Origin: Actinoallomurus iriomotensis
GTDB taxonomy: Bacteria; Actinomycetota; Actinomycetes; Streptosporangiales; Streptosporangiaceae
DNA length: 64,000 nt
Assembly (NCBI RefSeq): GCF_030269445.1
Contig: NZ_BSTJ01000001.1
Coordinates: 1-64,000, forward strand
Direction: 5' to 3'
Shown: positions 43,999 to 51,641 of the stretch, in pieces
Numbering within the stretch: the first letter of the stretch is position 1
Layout of the letters: every line of letters begins with the position of its first letter
Translations under genes and position numbers: made by a program
Notes under the pieces: generated by a model
Told to the model about the DNA's origin: nothing
Database searches by the model: none
Seen by the model: only the letters and a program-made list of their open reading frames with translations

Positions 43999-44484
43999 TT
44001 ACTGGGCGCGGCCCTTCTCGTCACCCCGGTCGACATCGAGGCCGACGACCGACATGCACCGATTGCACCGCCATTCGGCGATGACCGACTCCGCGCCCAT
44101 GTCGCGCGTACGGTACGGCTTGGAGATCTTTTTTCGCCGCATTCCGTAGCCGCAAGTCGAGTGCATCATCAGCCCGCACTCGTGGCACGGCCACACGTCG
44201 TTGCCGGGGCGATGGCAGCCGGGGCACACGGGACGGTCGTCGTACGGCTCGAAGGGGTCGAGTTCGGACCGCCAGCCACGCTCGAGTTCGAGGTACTCGT
44301 CGTCGGGCCAGTGATGGTCGGCCAGCCAGGCGAGGTACTCCTCGGCGTCGGCGGCGAGGTTGGCGGTCATCGATTCCGGATGTCGCCAGGCGGCACCTCG
44401 GGAAACGCCGTCCCGGCGGCGGACCGCCATGACCGGAACCAGGCTGAGGAGGGCGATGGGCAGGATGACGACTGAGACGATCAT
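43999..44484 (-). CDS. Membrane-anchored protein with PHD-finger-like C4HC3 zinc motif
   Basis: 161 residues from ATG 44484 (an upstream start at 44526 is possible). Seen: one N-terminal membrane helix (residues 2-20), an acidic middle part, and then Cys87-x2-Cys90-x9-Cys100-x2-Cys103-x4-His108-x2-Cys111-x28-Cys140-x2-Cys143, with Trp138 two residues before the seventh ligand. This spacing and the Trp match the consensus for eukaryotic PHD fingers (C4-H-C3, two zincs). Known: bacterial examples of such cross-brace fingers are rare and their partners unknown. Inferred: a membrane-tethered, cytoplasm-facing protein-binding domain. It is not in an operon; it is leftward, downstream of conservon 1. 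Confidence 0.7.
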   Translation of the reverse strand: MIVSVVILPIALLSLVPVMAVRRRDGVSRGAAWRHPESMTANLAADAEEYLAWLADHHWPDDEYLELERGWRSELDPFEPYDDRPVCPGCHRPGNDVWPCHECGLMMHSTCGYGMRRKKISKPYRTRDMGAESVIAEWRCNRCMSVVGLDVDRGDEKGRAQ

Positions 44485-44900
44485 GACTCGGCGTCCACGG
44501 TCATGCTCGCGTCGCCCCGGACACATCCTCGCGGCAATGCGGCGGGGGGCACTGCGGTTCCCACGGTGGCGTCCTTTCGTGAGTCACTGCTGGGGGAGAA
44601 AGATCACAAGGACCCTGGTCCACACGCACGTGGGCTTGTAACAAAGCGGTATGAACAGTATCGAATCCCGCTGTGGCTAGGAAATCGATCTCACAATTCA
44701 GTGATCATTTTTTCGCTCACCACAATTACTGATCATGAAACCGTTCATGATCGAATGGCGTGCGGGAGCCGTGATCCGGTCTGGCGCCATGCCGGATATC
44801 GGCCATCGAGGACCTGCCGGGGCGTGGGTTCCGCCTCGCTCACCGGTCGTGTGGAACGGCGACCAGGCCGGGATCCGGGGCGCCCGCTGGGCGACCGGCC
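44485..44900. promoter_or_regulatory. Low-GC intergenic region before the PHD-like gene
   Basis: No gene seen. The region 44640-44760 is clearly less GC-rich than its neighbours and contains a perfect inverted repeat GATCATGAA-ACCG-TTCATGATC at 44731-44752 with a further TGATCA at 44702. It may be an operator for the PHD-like gene or a weak terminator of conservon 1; there is no T-run. Confidence 0.45.
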
Positions 44901-45488
44901 CTAGACGAACGAGCCGTTGACGCGCAGAGCGTGCTCCACCACCGCGATGAGCACCTGGATCACCGAGTCGCGCGAGCGGGCGTCGCACATGATGATGGGC
45001 ACGCCCGGGTCGAGGTCCAGGGCCACCCGGACGCGCGCCTCGCCGTACCTCGGGGCGTCGTCGAAGCAGTTCACCGCCACGGCGAACGGCGTGCCCCGCT
45101 GCTCGAAGTAGTCGATCGCGCCGAAGCAGTCCGGCAGCCGCCGCGTGTCGGCGAGCACGATCGCGCCCGCCGCTCCGCGCGCGAGGCCGTCCCACATGAA
45201 CCAGAAGCGACGCTGCCCCGGCGTGCCGTACAGGTACAGCATGACGTTGTTCGGGAGGGTCACCCGGCCGAAGTCCATCGCCACCGTGGTGGACTCCTTG
45301 GAGTCCATGCCGATGGGGCCGTCGATCGCGCGCCCGTACGCGGACCGGCCGCTCTCGGTGCGCAGCGGGCGGATCTCGCTGGCCGTGCCCACGAGCGTGG
45401 TCTTGCCGGCGCCGAAGCCGCCGGCGATCAAGATCTTGATCGCCCTCGGTCGCGCGTCGGCCTGCGGTTCAAAGAGAGTGAAGCTCAT
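44901..45488 (-). CDS. Conservon 1 Ras-like small GTPase (CvnD-type)
   Basis: 195 residues from ATG 45488. Known: conservon operons (cvnABCD) encode a sensor-kinase-like protein, a roadblock protein, a DUF742 protein and a GTPase that form a membrane complex compared with eukaryotic G-protein-coupled receptors. Seen: Walker A GGFGAGKTTLVG, VAMDFGRVTL (switch region), LYGTPGQRRFWFMW (DxxG equivalent) and VAVNCFDD at the base-binding position, where classical GTPases have NKxD. It is the last gene of a leftward four-gene operon, overlapping DUF742 by 20 bp. Confidence 0.9.
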   Translation of the reverse strand: MSFTLFEPQADARPRAIKILIAGGFGAGKTTLVGTASEIRPLRTESGRSAYGRAIDGPIGMDSKESTTVAMDFGRVTLPNNVMLYLYGTPGQRRFWFMWDGLARGAAGAIVLADTRRLPDCFGAIDYFEQRGTPFAVAVNCFDDAPRYGEARVRVALDLDPGVPIIMCDARSRDSVIQVLIAVVEHALRVNGSFV

Positions 45489-45843
45489 CCAACACCATTC
45501 GGAGTACCGTCTCGTCGCGTGCGTATTCTGACGGCGCCGGGGCCCGGACCGTGGCGAGCCCCCGGTCTCTGAGGTCCCCGAGCAGGACCCGGACGACGCC
45601 GAGCGGCAGGTCCGTGTCCGAGGCGAGGTCCACGACCGTGGTCGGCCTGCGGCAGCGGGCGAGCAGACGCAGATGCTCGGACTCGAGCCACATCCGGTCC
45701 GCCGCCGACGGTACGCCACCGACCACGATGGAGACCAGGTCCAGCGGTCCTCCGCCGGAGCGCGTCCGCCCCCGGGTGACGGCGTAGGGACGGACCACGG
45801 GTCCCGCGGCGTCGTCGAACCAGCGCCGTCGCCGTTCGTTCAC
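45469..45843 (-). CDS. Conservon 1 DUF742 protein (CvnC-type)
   Basis: 124 residues, GTG start. Seen: VVRPYAVTRGRT near residue 16, the DUF742 hallmark, a central helical part and a winged-helix-like end with DTDLPLGVVRVLLGDLRDRGL. It starts 6 bp after the roadblock gene's stop and overlaps the GTPase gene, as in other conservons. Known role: part of the CvnABCD complex; a direct biochemical function is not established. Confidence 0.9.
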   Translation of the reverse strand: MNERRRRWFDDAAGPVVRPYAVTRGRTRSGGGPLDLVSIVVGGVPSAADRMWLESEHLRLLARCRRPTTVVDLASDTDLPLGVVRVLLGDLRDRGLATVRAPAPSEYARDETVLRMVLDELHSL

Positions 45844-45849
45844 CGGAGA

Positions 45850-46263
45850 TCACGCTCCGCCCGGCGTTCCACCCGCCGACCGCGGGGCGGCGCCGAGATG
45901 TCGGCGCACCCGTTTGACCAGCCGGGTCATCTCGTACGCGATCACTCCGATGTTCACGTCGCCCTCGGCGTGCACGGCCAGGCACGACCCGGCCCCGGCC
46001 GCCATCACGAAGACGAAGGCCGACTCGAGCTCGACGACCGTCTGGCGGATGTCGCCGCCGCCGAAGGTGTCGCTGACGCTGCGCGCCAGGCTGTGGAACC
46101 CGGCCGAGAGCGCGGCGAAGTGCTCGGCGTCCGCCGGCGCGATGCCGTGCGACAGGCCCATGGGCAACCCGTCGCCGGAGAGGATCATCGCCTGCCGCAC
46201 CGAGTGCACCCGGCCGACGAGGTCGTCCAGCAACCAGCTCAGCTCACCGGTTGTTTCGAGCAT
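45850..46263 (-). CDS. Conservon 1 roadblock/LC7-domain protein (CvnB-type)
   Basis: 137 residues. Seen: LSWLLDDLVGRVHSVRQAMILSGDG at the start (roadblock helix-strand), HFAALSAGFHSLAR and YEMTRLVKRVRRHLG. Roadblock proteins act as regulators of the partner GTPase, in eukaryotes MglB/LC7-like; here presumably as activator or scaffold for the GTPase encoded two genes on. Starts 25 bp after the kinase-like gene's stop. Confidence 0.9.
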   Translation of the reverse strand: MLETTGELSWLLDDLVGRVHSVRQAMILSGDGLPMGLSHGIAPADAEHFAALSAGFHSLARSVSDTFGGGDIRQTVVELESAFVFVMAAGAGSCLAVHAEGDVNIGVIAYEMTRLVKRVRRHLGAAPRSAGGTPGGA

Positions 46264-46288
46264 CCGCTCGCCGCCTTCCCAAAGGAAC

Positions 46289-48595
46289 TCACTCGTCCGG
46301 GTCCTCTTCCTCGCGCCCGCGCTGCCAGCCCTGCTGGAGCGCGGTCATCATCGACCGGGTCTCCTCCGGCGGCCGGGTGGTCGGTCCGGTGTCCACGTTG
46401 CTCGGCGGTGGCCCGGCCTCCCCGGGGCCGGCGTCCGCCCGCCCGGGCACCGCCGGCCCCGGCGCGAAGGTGTCGTCGCGCAGCTGCGGAACGAGGTTCG
46501 CCTGCCGGACACGCCGGGGCAGCTCGGGCGCGTCCGGGTCCGAGCCGTCGGAGGTGGCGAGGCCGATCGTCCCCGCCGCCGCGGGCAGCGGGGGCATGGC
46601 CCGGCCGGGCGGCCGCCACGGAGGCGTCGCCGGCCACGCCGCGCCGTCGGACGGCTCGTCGTACCATGCCTGCTCGTAGTCTTCACCGCCGTCGCCGGCG
46701 ATGAAGTCGAGCGGGATCATGACGACGGCGCGCGCACCGCCGTACGGCGACGCGGTCAGCCGGACGTCGATGCCGTGCCGCTCGGCCAGCCGGCCCACGA
46801 TGAACAGGCCCAGCCGGTCGCTGTCGGCCAGGTCGAACTCCGGGGGGTGGGCCAGCCGGTGGTTGGCGTCGGCGAGCTCGGCGTCGTTCATCCCGATGCC
46901 GCGGTCCTCGATCTCGACGGCATAGCCCCTGGCCGCCAGCTCACCGCGTACGTGCACCTGAGTGGGCGGCGGAGAGAAGGCGGTGGCGTTCTCGATGAGC
47001 TCGGCGAGCAGGTGGGTGATGTCGGCGACGACGGTTCCGTCGAGGGCCGCGGGCGCGGCCGCCTCGACGACGACCCGCGTGTAGTCCTCGACCTCGGCGA
47101 TCGCGGCGCGCAGGATGTCGCGCACCGCCACCGGGTTGTGCCACCCGCGGGCGGGTGCGGCCCCGGAGAGGATCACCAGGCCCTCCGCGTGACGCCGCAT
47201 GCGGGTGGTGAGGTGGTCGAGCGCGAACAGGCCCTCCAGCGAGTCCGGGTCGGTGGCCTGGCGCTCCATCGTGTCCAGCATGCTGAGCTGGCGGTGCAGT
47301 AGCGACTGGCTCCGCCACGCGAGGTTGAGGAAGACCTGGTTGATGCCCTGGCGCAGACGCGCCTCGCCGATCGCGGCCTGCACGGCGGTCCGCTGCAACG
47401 TGGTCAGGGCGTCGGCGACCTTGGTCACCTCCCGGCTCCGGCCGACCCGTACCGGGGGCACCTCCGCCTCGACGTCGACCTTCTCACCGGCTCGCAACCG
47501 CCTGATCACCTCGGGGAGCCGCTCCCCCGCCAGGTCGAGCGCGGCGCGCTGCAGGCCGGTCAGCTCGCGGGCGAGGCTCCGGCCGAACAGCACCGAGACC
47601 ACGATCGAGCAGACGACGGCCAGCAGACCGAACCCGGCGGTCGCGTACAGCATGAACATGATCCGGTCGCCGATGGGCTTGGTGTCCGCGGTGAGAATGA
47701 CGCCGGCCCGGCTGGCGGTCTGCGTCCAGGTCGTGGTCAGCGGCGCGACCGTGGCGTGCCAGTCCTTCGCCCGTGGGGCCAGCGACGCCGTGGGGCCGCC
47801 GGCGACGATGGCGTCCTCCAGGCTGCGGAGCGTGTTGAACTCCGAGGAGCCGGCGAGCTGCTGGAGCGGTTCCCGCAGGCTCGGTTTCACCTCGGCCAGG
47901 GCGCCGTCGAACAGGTAGCGTTCGTTCGCGGAGTTCCGGGTGAACATCGTGTACTCCGGCCCGGTGAAGCGCTTGGCGCGCCGGGCCAGCGCGGCCGTCA
48001 CCAGCGCGTTCTCACGCATCATGAACTCACGCGCGGTGCTCACCGCGATGAGCGCGGTGCCCTGCCGGTAGACGTCCGGATCGTTGATCGGCGCCATGCC
48101 GCCGAACAGCCGCAGGAGCGCGTCGACGACCGCGTCGTAGTCGTTGATCGCGCCCAGGGCGTCCACGCTGCCCGCGTCGACCTTGGCCCGGACGCCGGCC
48201 AACCCGTCGAGCTGGGTGAGCAGCTGGTTGAGTCGCTGCCGCGTCGTCCCGCTCATCGTCCGGCGCGCCGCGCCGGACAGGGCCGACCGGCGGAACGCCG
48301 CCTGTGCGGCGTCCGTGCTCGCCCGCGCGGTGTTGATCCCGCCGCGCTCGCCACTGCCATCGGCACTCACTAAGCCGGCGGCGGCGACGCGCTCCTGCTC
48401 CAGGGCGGTGGTGAGCGTGGCCCCCGGCACGGCGACCTTCTCGTACGTCGTCGACGCCTCGTACTTCCCGAGCGCATCGCGCGAGGTGAGATAGGCGGCG
48501 AATGCCCACAGCGCCGCGAGGGAGAGCAGCGGGATCAGGAGCAGTACCAACAACCTCAGCCGCAGCGACCTTGCGGAATGCTTGGAGGAAGCCAT
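46289..48595 (-). CDS. Conservon 1 sensor histidine kinase-like protein (CvnA-type)
   Basis: 768 residues from ATG 48595, which has GGAGG upstream. Seen: a first membrane helix (about 10-35), an extracellular nitrate-sensor-like helical domain, a second helix near residue 320, a HAMP-like linker, a helical segment with DHLTTRMRRHAEGLVILSG, and an HATPase domain with LLAELIENATAFSPPP and VEIEDRGIGMND. A proline-rich, probably disordered tail of about 130 residues ends EEEDPDE. Whether it phosphorylates a histidine is doubtful: the usual H-box is not obvious. It senses an unknown signal and passes it to the roadblock, DUF742 and GTPase partners. Confidence 0.9.
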   Translation of the reverse strand: MASSKHSARSLRLRLLVLLLIPLLSLAALWAFAAYLTSRDALGKYEASTTYEKVAVPGATLTTALEQERVAAAGLVSADGSGERGGINTARASTDAAQAAFRRSALSGAARRTMSGTTRQRLNQLLTQLDGLAGVRAKVDAGSVDALGAINDYDAVVDALLRLFGGMAPINDPDVYRQGTALIAVSTAREFMMRENALVTAALARRAKRFTGPEYTMFTRNSANERYLFDGALAEVKPSLREPLQQLAGSSEFNTLRSLEDAIVAGGPTASLAPRAKDWHATVAPLTTTWTQTASRAGVILTADTKPIGDRIMFMLYATAGFGLLAVVCSIVVSVLFGRSLARELTGLQRAALDLAGERLPEVIRRLRAGEKVDVEAEVPPVRVGRSREVTKVADALTTLQRTAVQAAIGEARLRQGINQVFLNLAWRSQSLLHRQLSMLDTMERQATDPDSLEGLFALDHLTTRMRRHAEGLVILSGAAPARGWHNPVAVRDILRAAIAEVEDYTRVVVEAAAPAALDGTVVADITHLLAELIENATAFSPPPTQVHVRGELAARGYAVEIEDRGIGMNDAELADANHRLAHPPEFDLADSDRLGLFIVGRLAERHGIDVRLTASPYGGARAVVMIPLDFIAGDGGEDYEQAWYDEPSDGAAWPATPPWRPPGRAMPPLPAAAGTIGLATSDGSDPDAPELPRRVRQANLVPQLRDDTFAPGPAVPGRADAGPGEAGPPPSNVDTGPTTRPPEETRSMMTALQQGWQRGREEEDPDE

Positions 48596-48746
48596 GACAG
48601 CCTTATCGGTTTTGCGCGTGTGCACCAAGCACCGCTCATGGAGCAATTCCCCGAGAAGGTAAATGGCACCACATTAGTTACCTTGGTGGCAACTCGCCCA
48701 AATCAGGCTCCGCTCGGTCGCCGCGGCCGCGGACATTCGCTCGGCG

Positions 48747-49199
48747 TCACCAGTCCTCCGTCTGCTCGACGGCGACCTCCACCAGGCCGTCGGGCGTCTC
48801 CTCGAAACGCCGCATCGTGCTCAGCGGCGGGGAGTAGACGTGCACGCTGACCGCGGGAGCGTCCGTGACGTTGCGCACGTCGTGGACGTAGTCAGGGCCG
48901 AAGGCCCAGGAATCGCCCGAGTCGACGGTGCGCGTCCGACCGGGCGCACGCTCTTCGAGACTGCCCAGCACGACGGTGAAGGCGCCTTCGGAGTCGCCGT
49001 GGTCGTGGAACCCCGTCGACTGTCCCGGGAGCCAGCTGATCAGCCAGACCTCGTGGTCGTCGTCGTGGTGCAGGCGCTCGTACCAGCGGCCGTCGGCGCT
49101 GAGACGGACGCGGTGGAGCCACTCCTCGGACCGGTCGGCGAGGGACCGGGCGATCTCGCCGAGCCGGGACGTGGTCGAGCTGATGGTGGCGGTGGTCAT
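48747..49199 (-). CDS. Cysteine dioxygenase-family protein
   Basis: 150 residues, CAGGAG upstream of the ATG. Known: type I cysteine dioxygenases use Fe(II) held by three His to oxidise cysteine (or 3-mercaptopropionate) to the sulfinate. Seen: SWLPGQSTGFHDHGDSEGAFTVV with two of the iron ligands (given to mark the extent), and WAFGPDYVHDVRNV with the third, all in the cupin fold. Bacterial enzymes of this length are usual. Monocistronic, between conservon 1 and the kinase gene, leftward. Confidence 0.87.
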   Translation of the reverse strand: MTTATISSTTSRLGEIARSLADRSEEWLHRVRLSADGRWYERLHHDDDHEVWLISWLPGQSTGFHDHGDSEGAFTVVLGSLEERAPGRTRTVDSGDSWAFGPDYVHDVRNVTDAPAVSVHVYSPPLSTMRRFEETPDGLVEVAVEQTEDW

Positions 49200-49486
49200 G
49201 ATGATGCTCCTGAATCGAACCTCGGTGAACGGCGCGGGCGTACGAGCTCGATCACCGACACAGCGCGCTGGCCTGCCGCCGAAGGTCGACGTGCAGGCGC
49301 GCGTGAAGAGGAGCGCCGAAAAGCATTCCCCCAGCTTGGGACAGATTGCCTACTAAGTCAACTGGAAACATGGGGAGTGCCTGCCGGGCCCGCGCGGTCG
49401 CCGTCCGCCGACGCCGTACGGCCGCTCATCGATGCCGAGTCCGGCGTCCCTGTGGCAGGCGCGCCCGCCGTGGTTAAGGTCCTCGC

Positions 49487-51445
49487 ATGAGGGAGAGCCT
49501 GATCGCCGGGCAGTACTTACTCATCGAGCAGATCGGCAGGGGCGGGTTCGCGGTGGTCTGGCGGGCCCGCGACGACCGGCTGCGGCGCGACGTCGCCGCC
49601 AAGCAACTCTTCCTCCCGCCGCACTTCACCGAGGAGCAGCGCCGCGAGCACCGGGAACGCACCTTCCGCGAGGCCCGGTCGGCGGCGCGGCTCACCCATC
49701 CGGGCGTGGTGACCGTGCACGACGTCGTCGAGCACGACGGCGTGCCGTGGATCATCATGGAGTACGTTCCGGGCCGTACTCTGAGCCAGATCGTCCGCAT
49801 GGAGGGTCCGCTGGCGCCGGCGCGGGCCGCGCGCATCGGCCTGCGGGTGCTCGACGCCCTCCGCGCCGCGCACGCCCACGGCGTCCTCCACCGCGACGTG
49901 AAGCCCAGCAACGTCATCGTCGGCGACGACCGGGTCGTGCTCGGCGACTTCGGCATCGCCCGTACGGAGGGCGGCGCGGGCGACGAGATCACCGGGGACG
50001 GCATCGTCATGGGCGCCCCGTCCTACACCGCGCCCGAACGCGCGCGGGGCGAACCCGCCGTCGCCGCCTCGGACCTGTGGTCGCTCGGCGCCACGCTCTT
50101 CTACGCCGTCGAGGGACGGCGCGCCTTCAGCGGCCCGAACGCCAACGCGACCTTCCACGCCATCCTCACGGGCGAGCCCGCGCCGGCCCGCCACGCCGGG
50201 CCGCTCCGCGCGGTCGTCGACGGGCTGATGCGCCGGGACCCCGCCGAACGGATGACCGCCGGCGAGGCCGCGGAACTGCTCGCGGACGCCGCCGGCGAAC
50301 GCGCCTCCTCCGCCGCGACGGCGCGCCGGACGCGGCGCGTACGGGAGAAGTGGCGCGAGCCGACCCGGCCGACGCCCGGAACGGCCGCCGCTCCGCCGCC
50401 CCGCCCGGCGGCGCGGAGCGTACGGTCACCCCGGCCGCGCCGGCGGCCCGTCGTGACCGTCGCCTCCCTGACGACGCTCGCCCTCCTGCTGCTGAGCAAC
50501 GGCCTTCGCGTGGACGACCCACGGCGCCGCCCCACCGCGTCGTACCGCACGCCGGTCCCCCGTCCGCGCCTGGCCGCCACGCTGCCCGCGGGCGGCGGCG
50601 AGGTGCTCGACGTGGCGTTCAGCCCTGACGGGCGTGCTCTCGCCGCGACGGGCCAGGACCACGCCGTACGGCTGTGGAACACCGCCGCGGGCCGCCCGTC
50701 CGCCACCCCGGCCGCCATGCTGACCGGGCGCGGGCACCCGGTCGCCGGCGCCGTGTTCAGCCCGGACGGCCGCACGCTCGCGACCGGCGGCTACGACGGC
50801 AGGGTCGTCCTCTGGAACGTCCACACCCGCCGTGCGGTCGCGACGTTCGGCACCCACGGCCGGGGAGCCGGCACGCCCAGCTTCAGCCCCGACGGGGCGG
50901 TCCTCGCGACCTCCGGCGACGCCGTGCGCCTGTGGGACGTCGGCACCCGGCGTACGACACGGTCGCTGCCGGATCCCGGGGAGACCCTGCTGAGCGCGGT
51001 GTTCGCCCCGCGCGGGCGGACCCTGGCCACGGCGGGCAGCCGGGCCGTACGCCTCTGGGACGTCTCGGCGCGGCCACGGCCCACGACGCTCACCAGGCTG
51101 ACCTCGCTCGTCGGTGACATGGCGTTCAGCCCCGACGGACGGACCCTCGCCACGGGCGGCGACGACCGCACGGTACGCCTGTGGGACGTCCGCGGGCGCC
51201 GGCTGACGGCCACCGTGCCCCGGTTCACGGGGCGGGTGAACGCGGTGGCGTTCAGCCCGGACGGCCGCACGCTGGCCTGCGCGAGCGACGAGACCGTGCT
51301 GCTGTGGAACGTCCGGAGCCGCACCGCCGCCGCCCGGCTGGACGCGCGCACCGGCACGGTCGACGCGATCGCCTTCAGCCCGGACGGCCGGACCCTCGCC
51401 ACGGCCGGAGACGACGCCGCCGTACGCCTGTGGGAGCTGCGCTGA
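49487..51445 (+). CDS. Ser/Thr protein kinase with C-terminal seven-bladed WD40 propeller
   Basis: 652 residues. Seen: kinase domain (about 8-270) with GRGGFAVVWRARD, VAAKQL, LHRDVKPSNVIV, DFGIA and YTAPERARGE, all catalytic residues intact; a basic linker; one membrane helix near residues 325-340 (VVTVASLTTLALLLL); then seven WD40 repeats, each with an FSPDG/FAPRG turn and an RLW or LLW strand, enough for a closed propeller outside the membrane. Actinomycetes use such receptors to sense extracellular partners and phosphorylate cytoplasmic proteins. The gene stands alone and its substrate is unknown. Confidence 0.92.
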   Translation: MRESLIAGQYLLIEQIGRGGFAVVWRARDDRLRRDVAAKQLFLPPHFTEEQRREHRERTFREARSAARLTHPGVVTVHDVVEHDGVPWIIMEYVPGRTLSQIVRMEGPLAPARAARIGLRVLDALRAAHAHGVLHRDVKPSNVIVGDDRVVLGDFGIARTEGGAGDEITGDGIVMGAPSYTAPERARGEPAVAASDLWSLGATLFYAVEGRRAFSGPNANATFHAILTGEPAPARHAGPLRAVVDGLMRRDPAERMTAGEAAELLADAAGERASSAATARRTRRVREKWREPTRPTPGTAAAPPPRPAARSVRSPRPRRRPVVTVASLTTLALLLLSNGLRVDDPRRRPTASYRTPVPRPRLAATLPAGGGEVLDVAFSPDGRALAATGQDHAVRLWNTAAGRPSATPAAMLTGRGHPVAGAVFSPDGRTLATGGYDGRVVLWNVHTRRAVATFGTHGRGAGTPSFSPDGAVLATSGDAVRLWDVGTRRTTRSLPDPGETLLSAVFAPRGRTLATAGSRAVRLWDVSARPRPTTLTRLTSLVGDMAFSPDGRTLATGGDDRTVRLWDVRGRRLTATVPRFTGRVNAVAFSPDGRTLACASDETVLLWNVRSRTAAARLDARTGTVDAIAFSPDGRTLATAGDDAAVRLWELR

Positions 51446-51641
51446 GACACCGGACGGAAATGCCGACGGAACCGTCGGAAAATGTAATCCGACCGACGCG
51501 TGTCAGCGCATGGTCTCGTTTCTGCCGCAATGGTGCACCTGCTGTGTCCGCCACGCCGTAGCGTCAAGCCATGGCACGACGTCTCCGTGACAGTCCTTTC
51601 CCGCCTGGGCGCGCCTTTCTCGGCTCGACCGGGAAGCGGGC

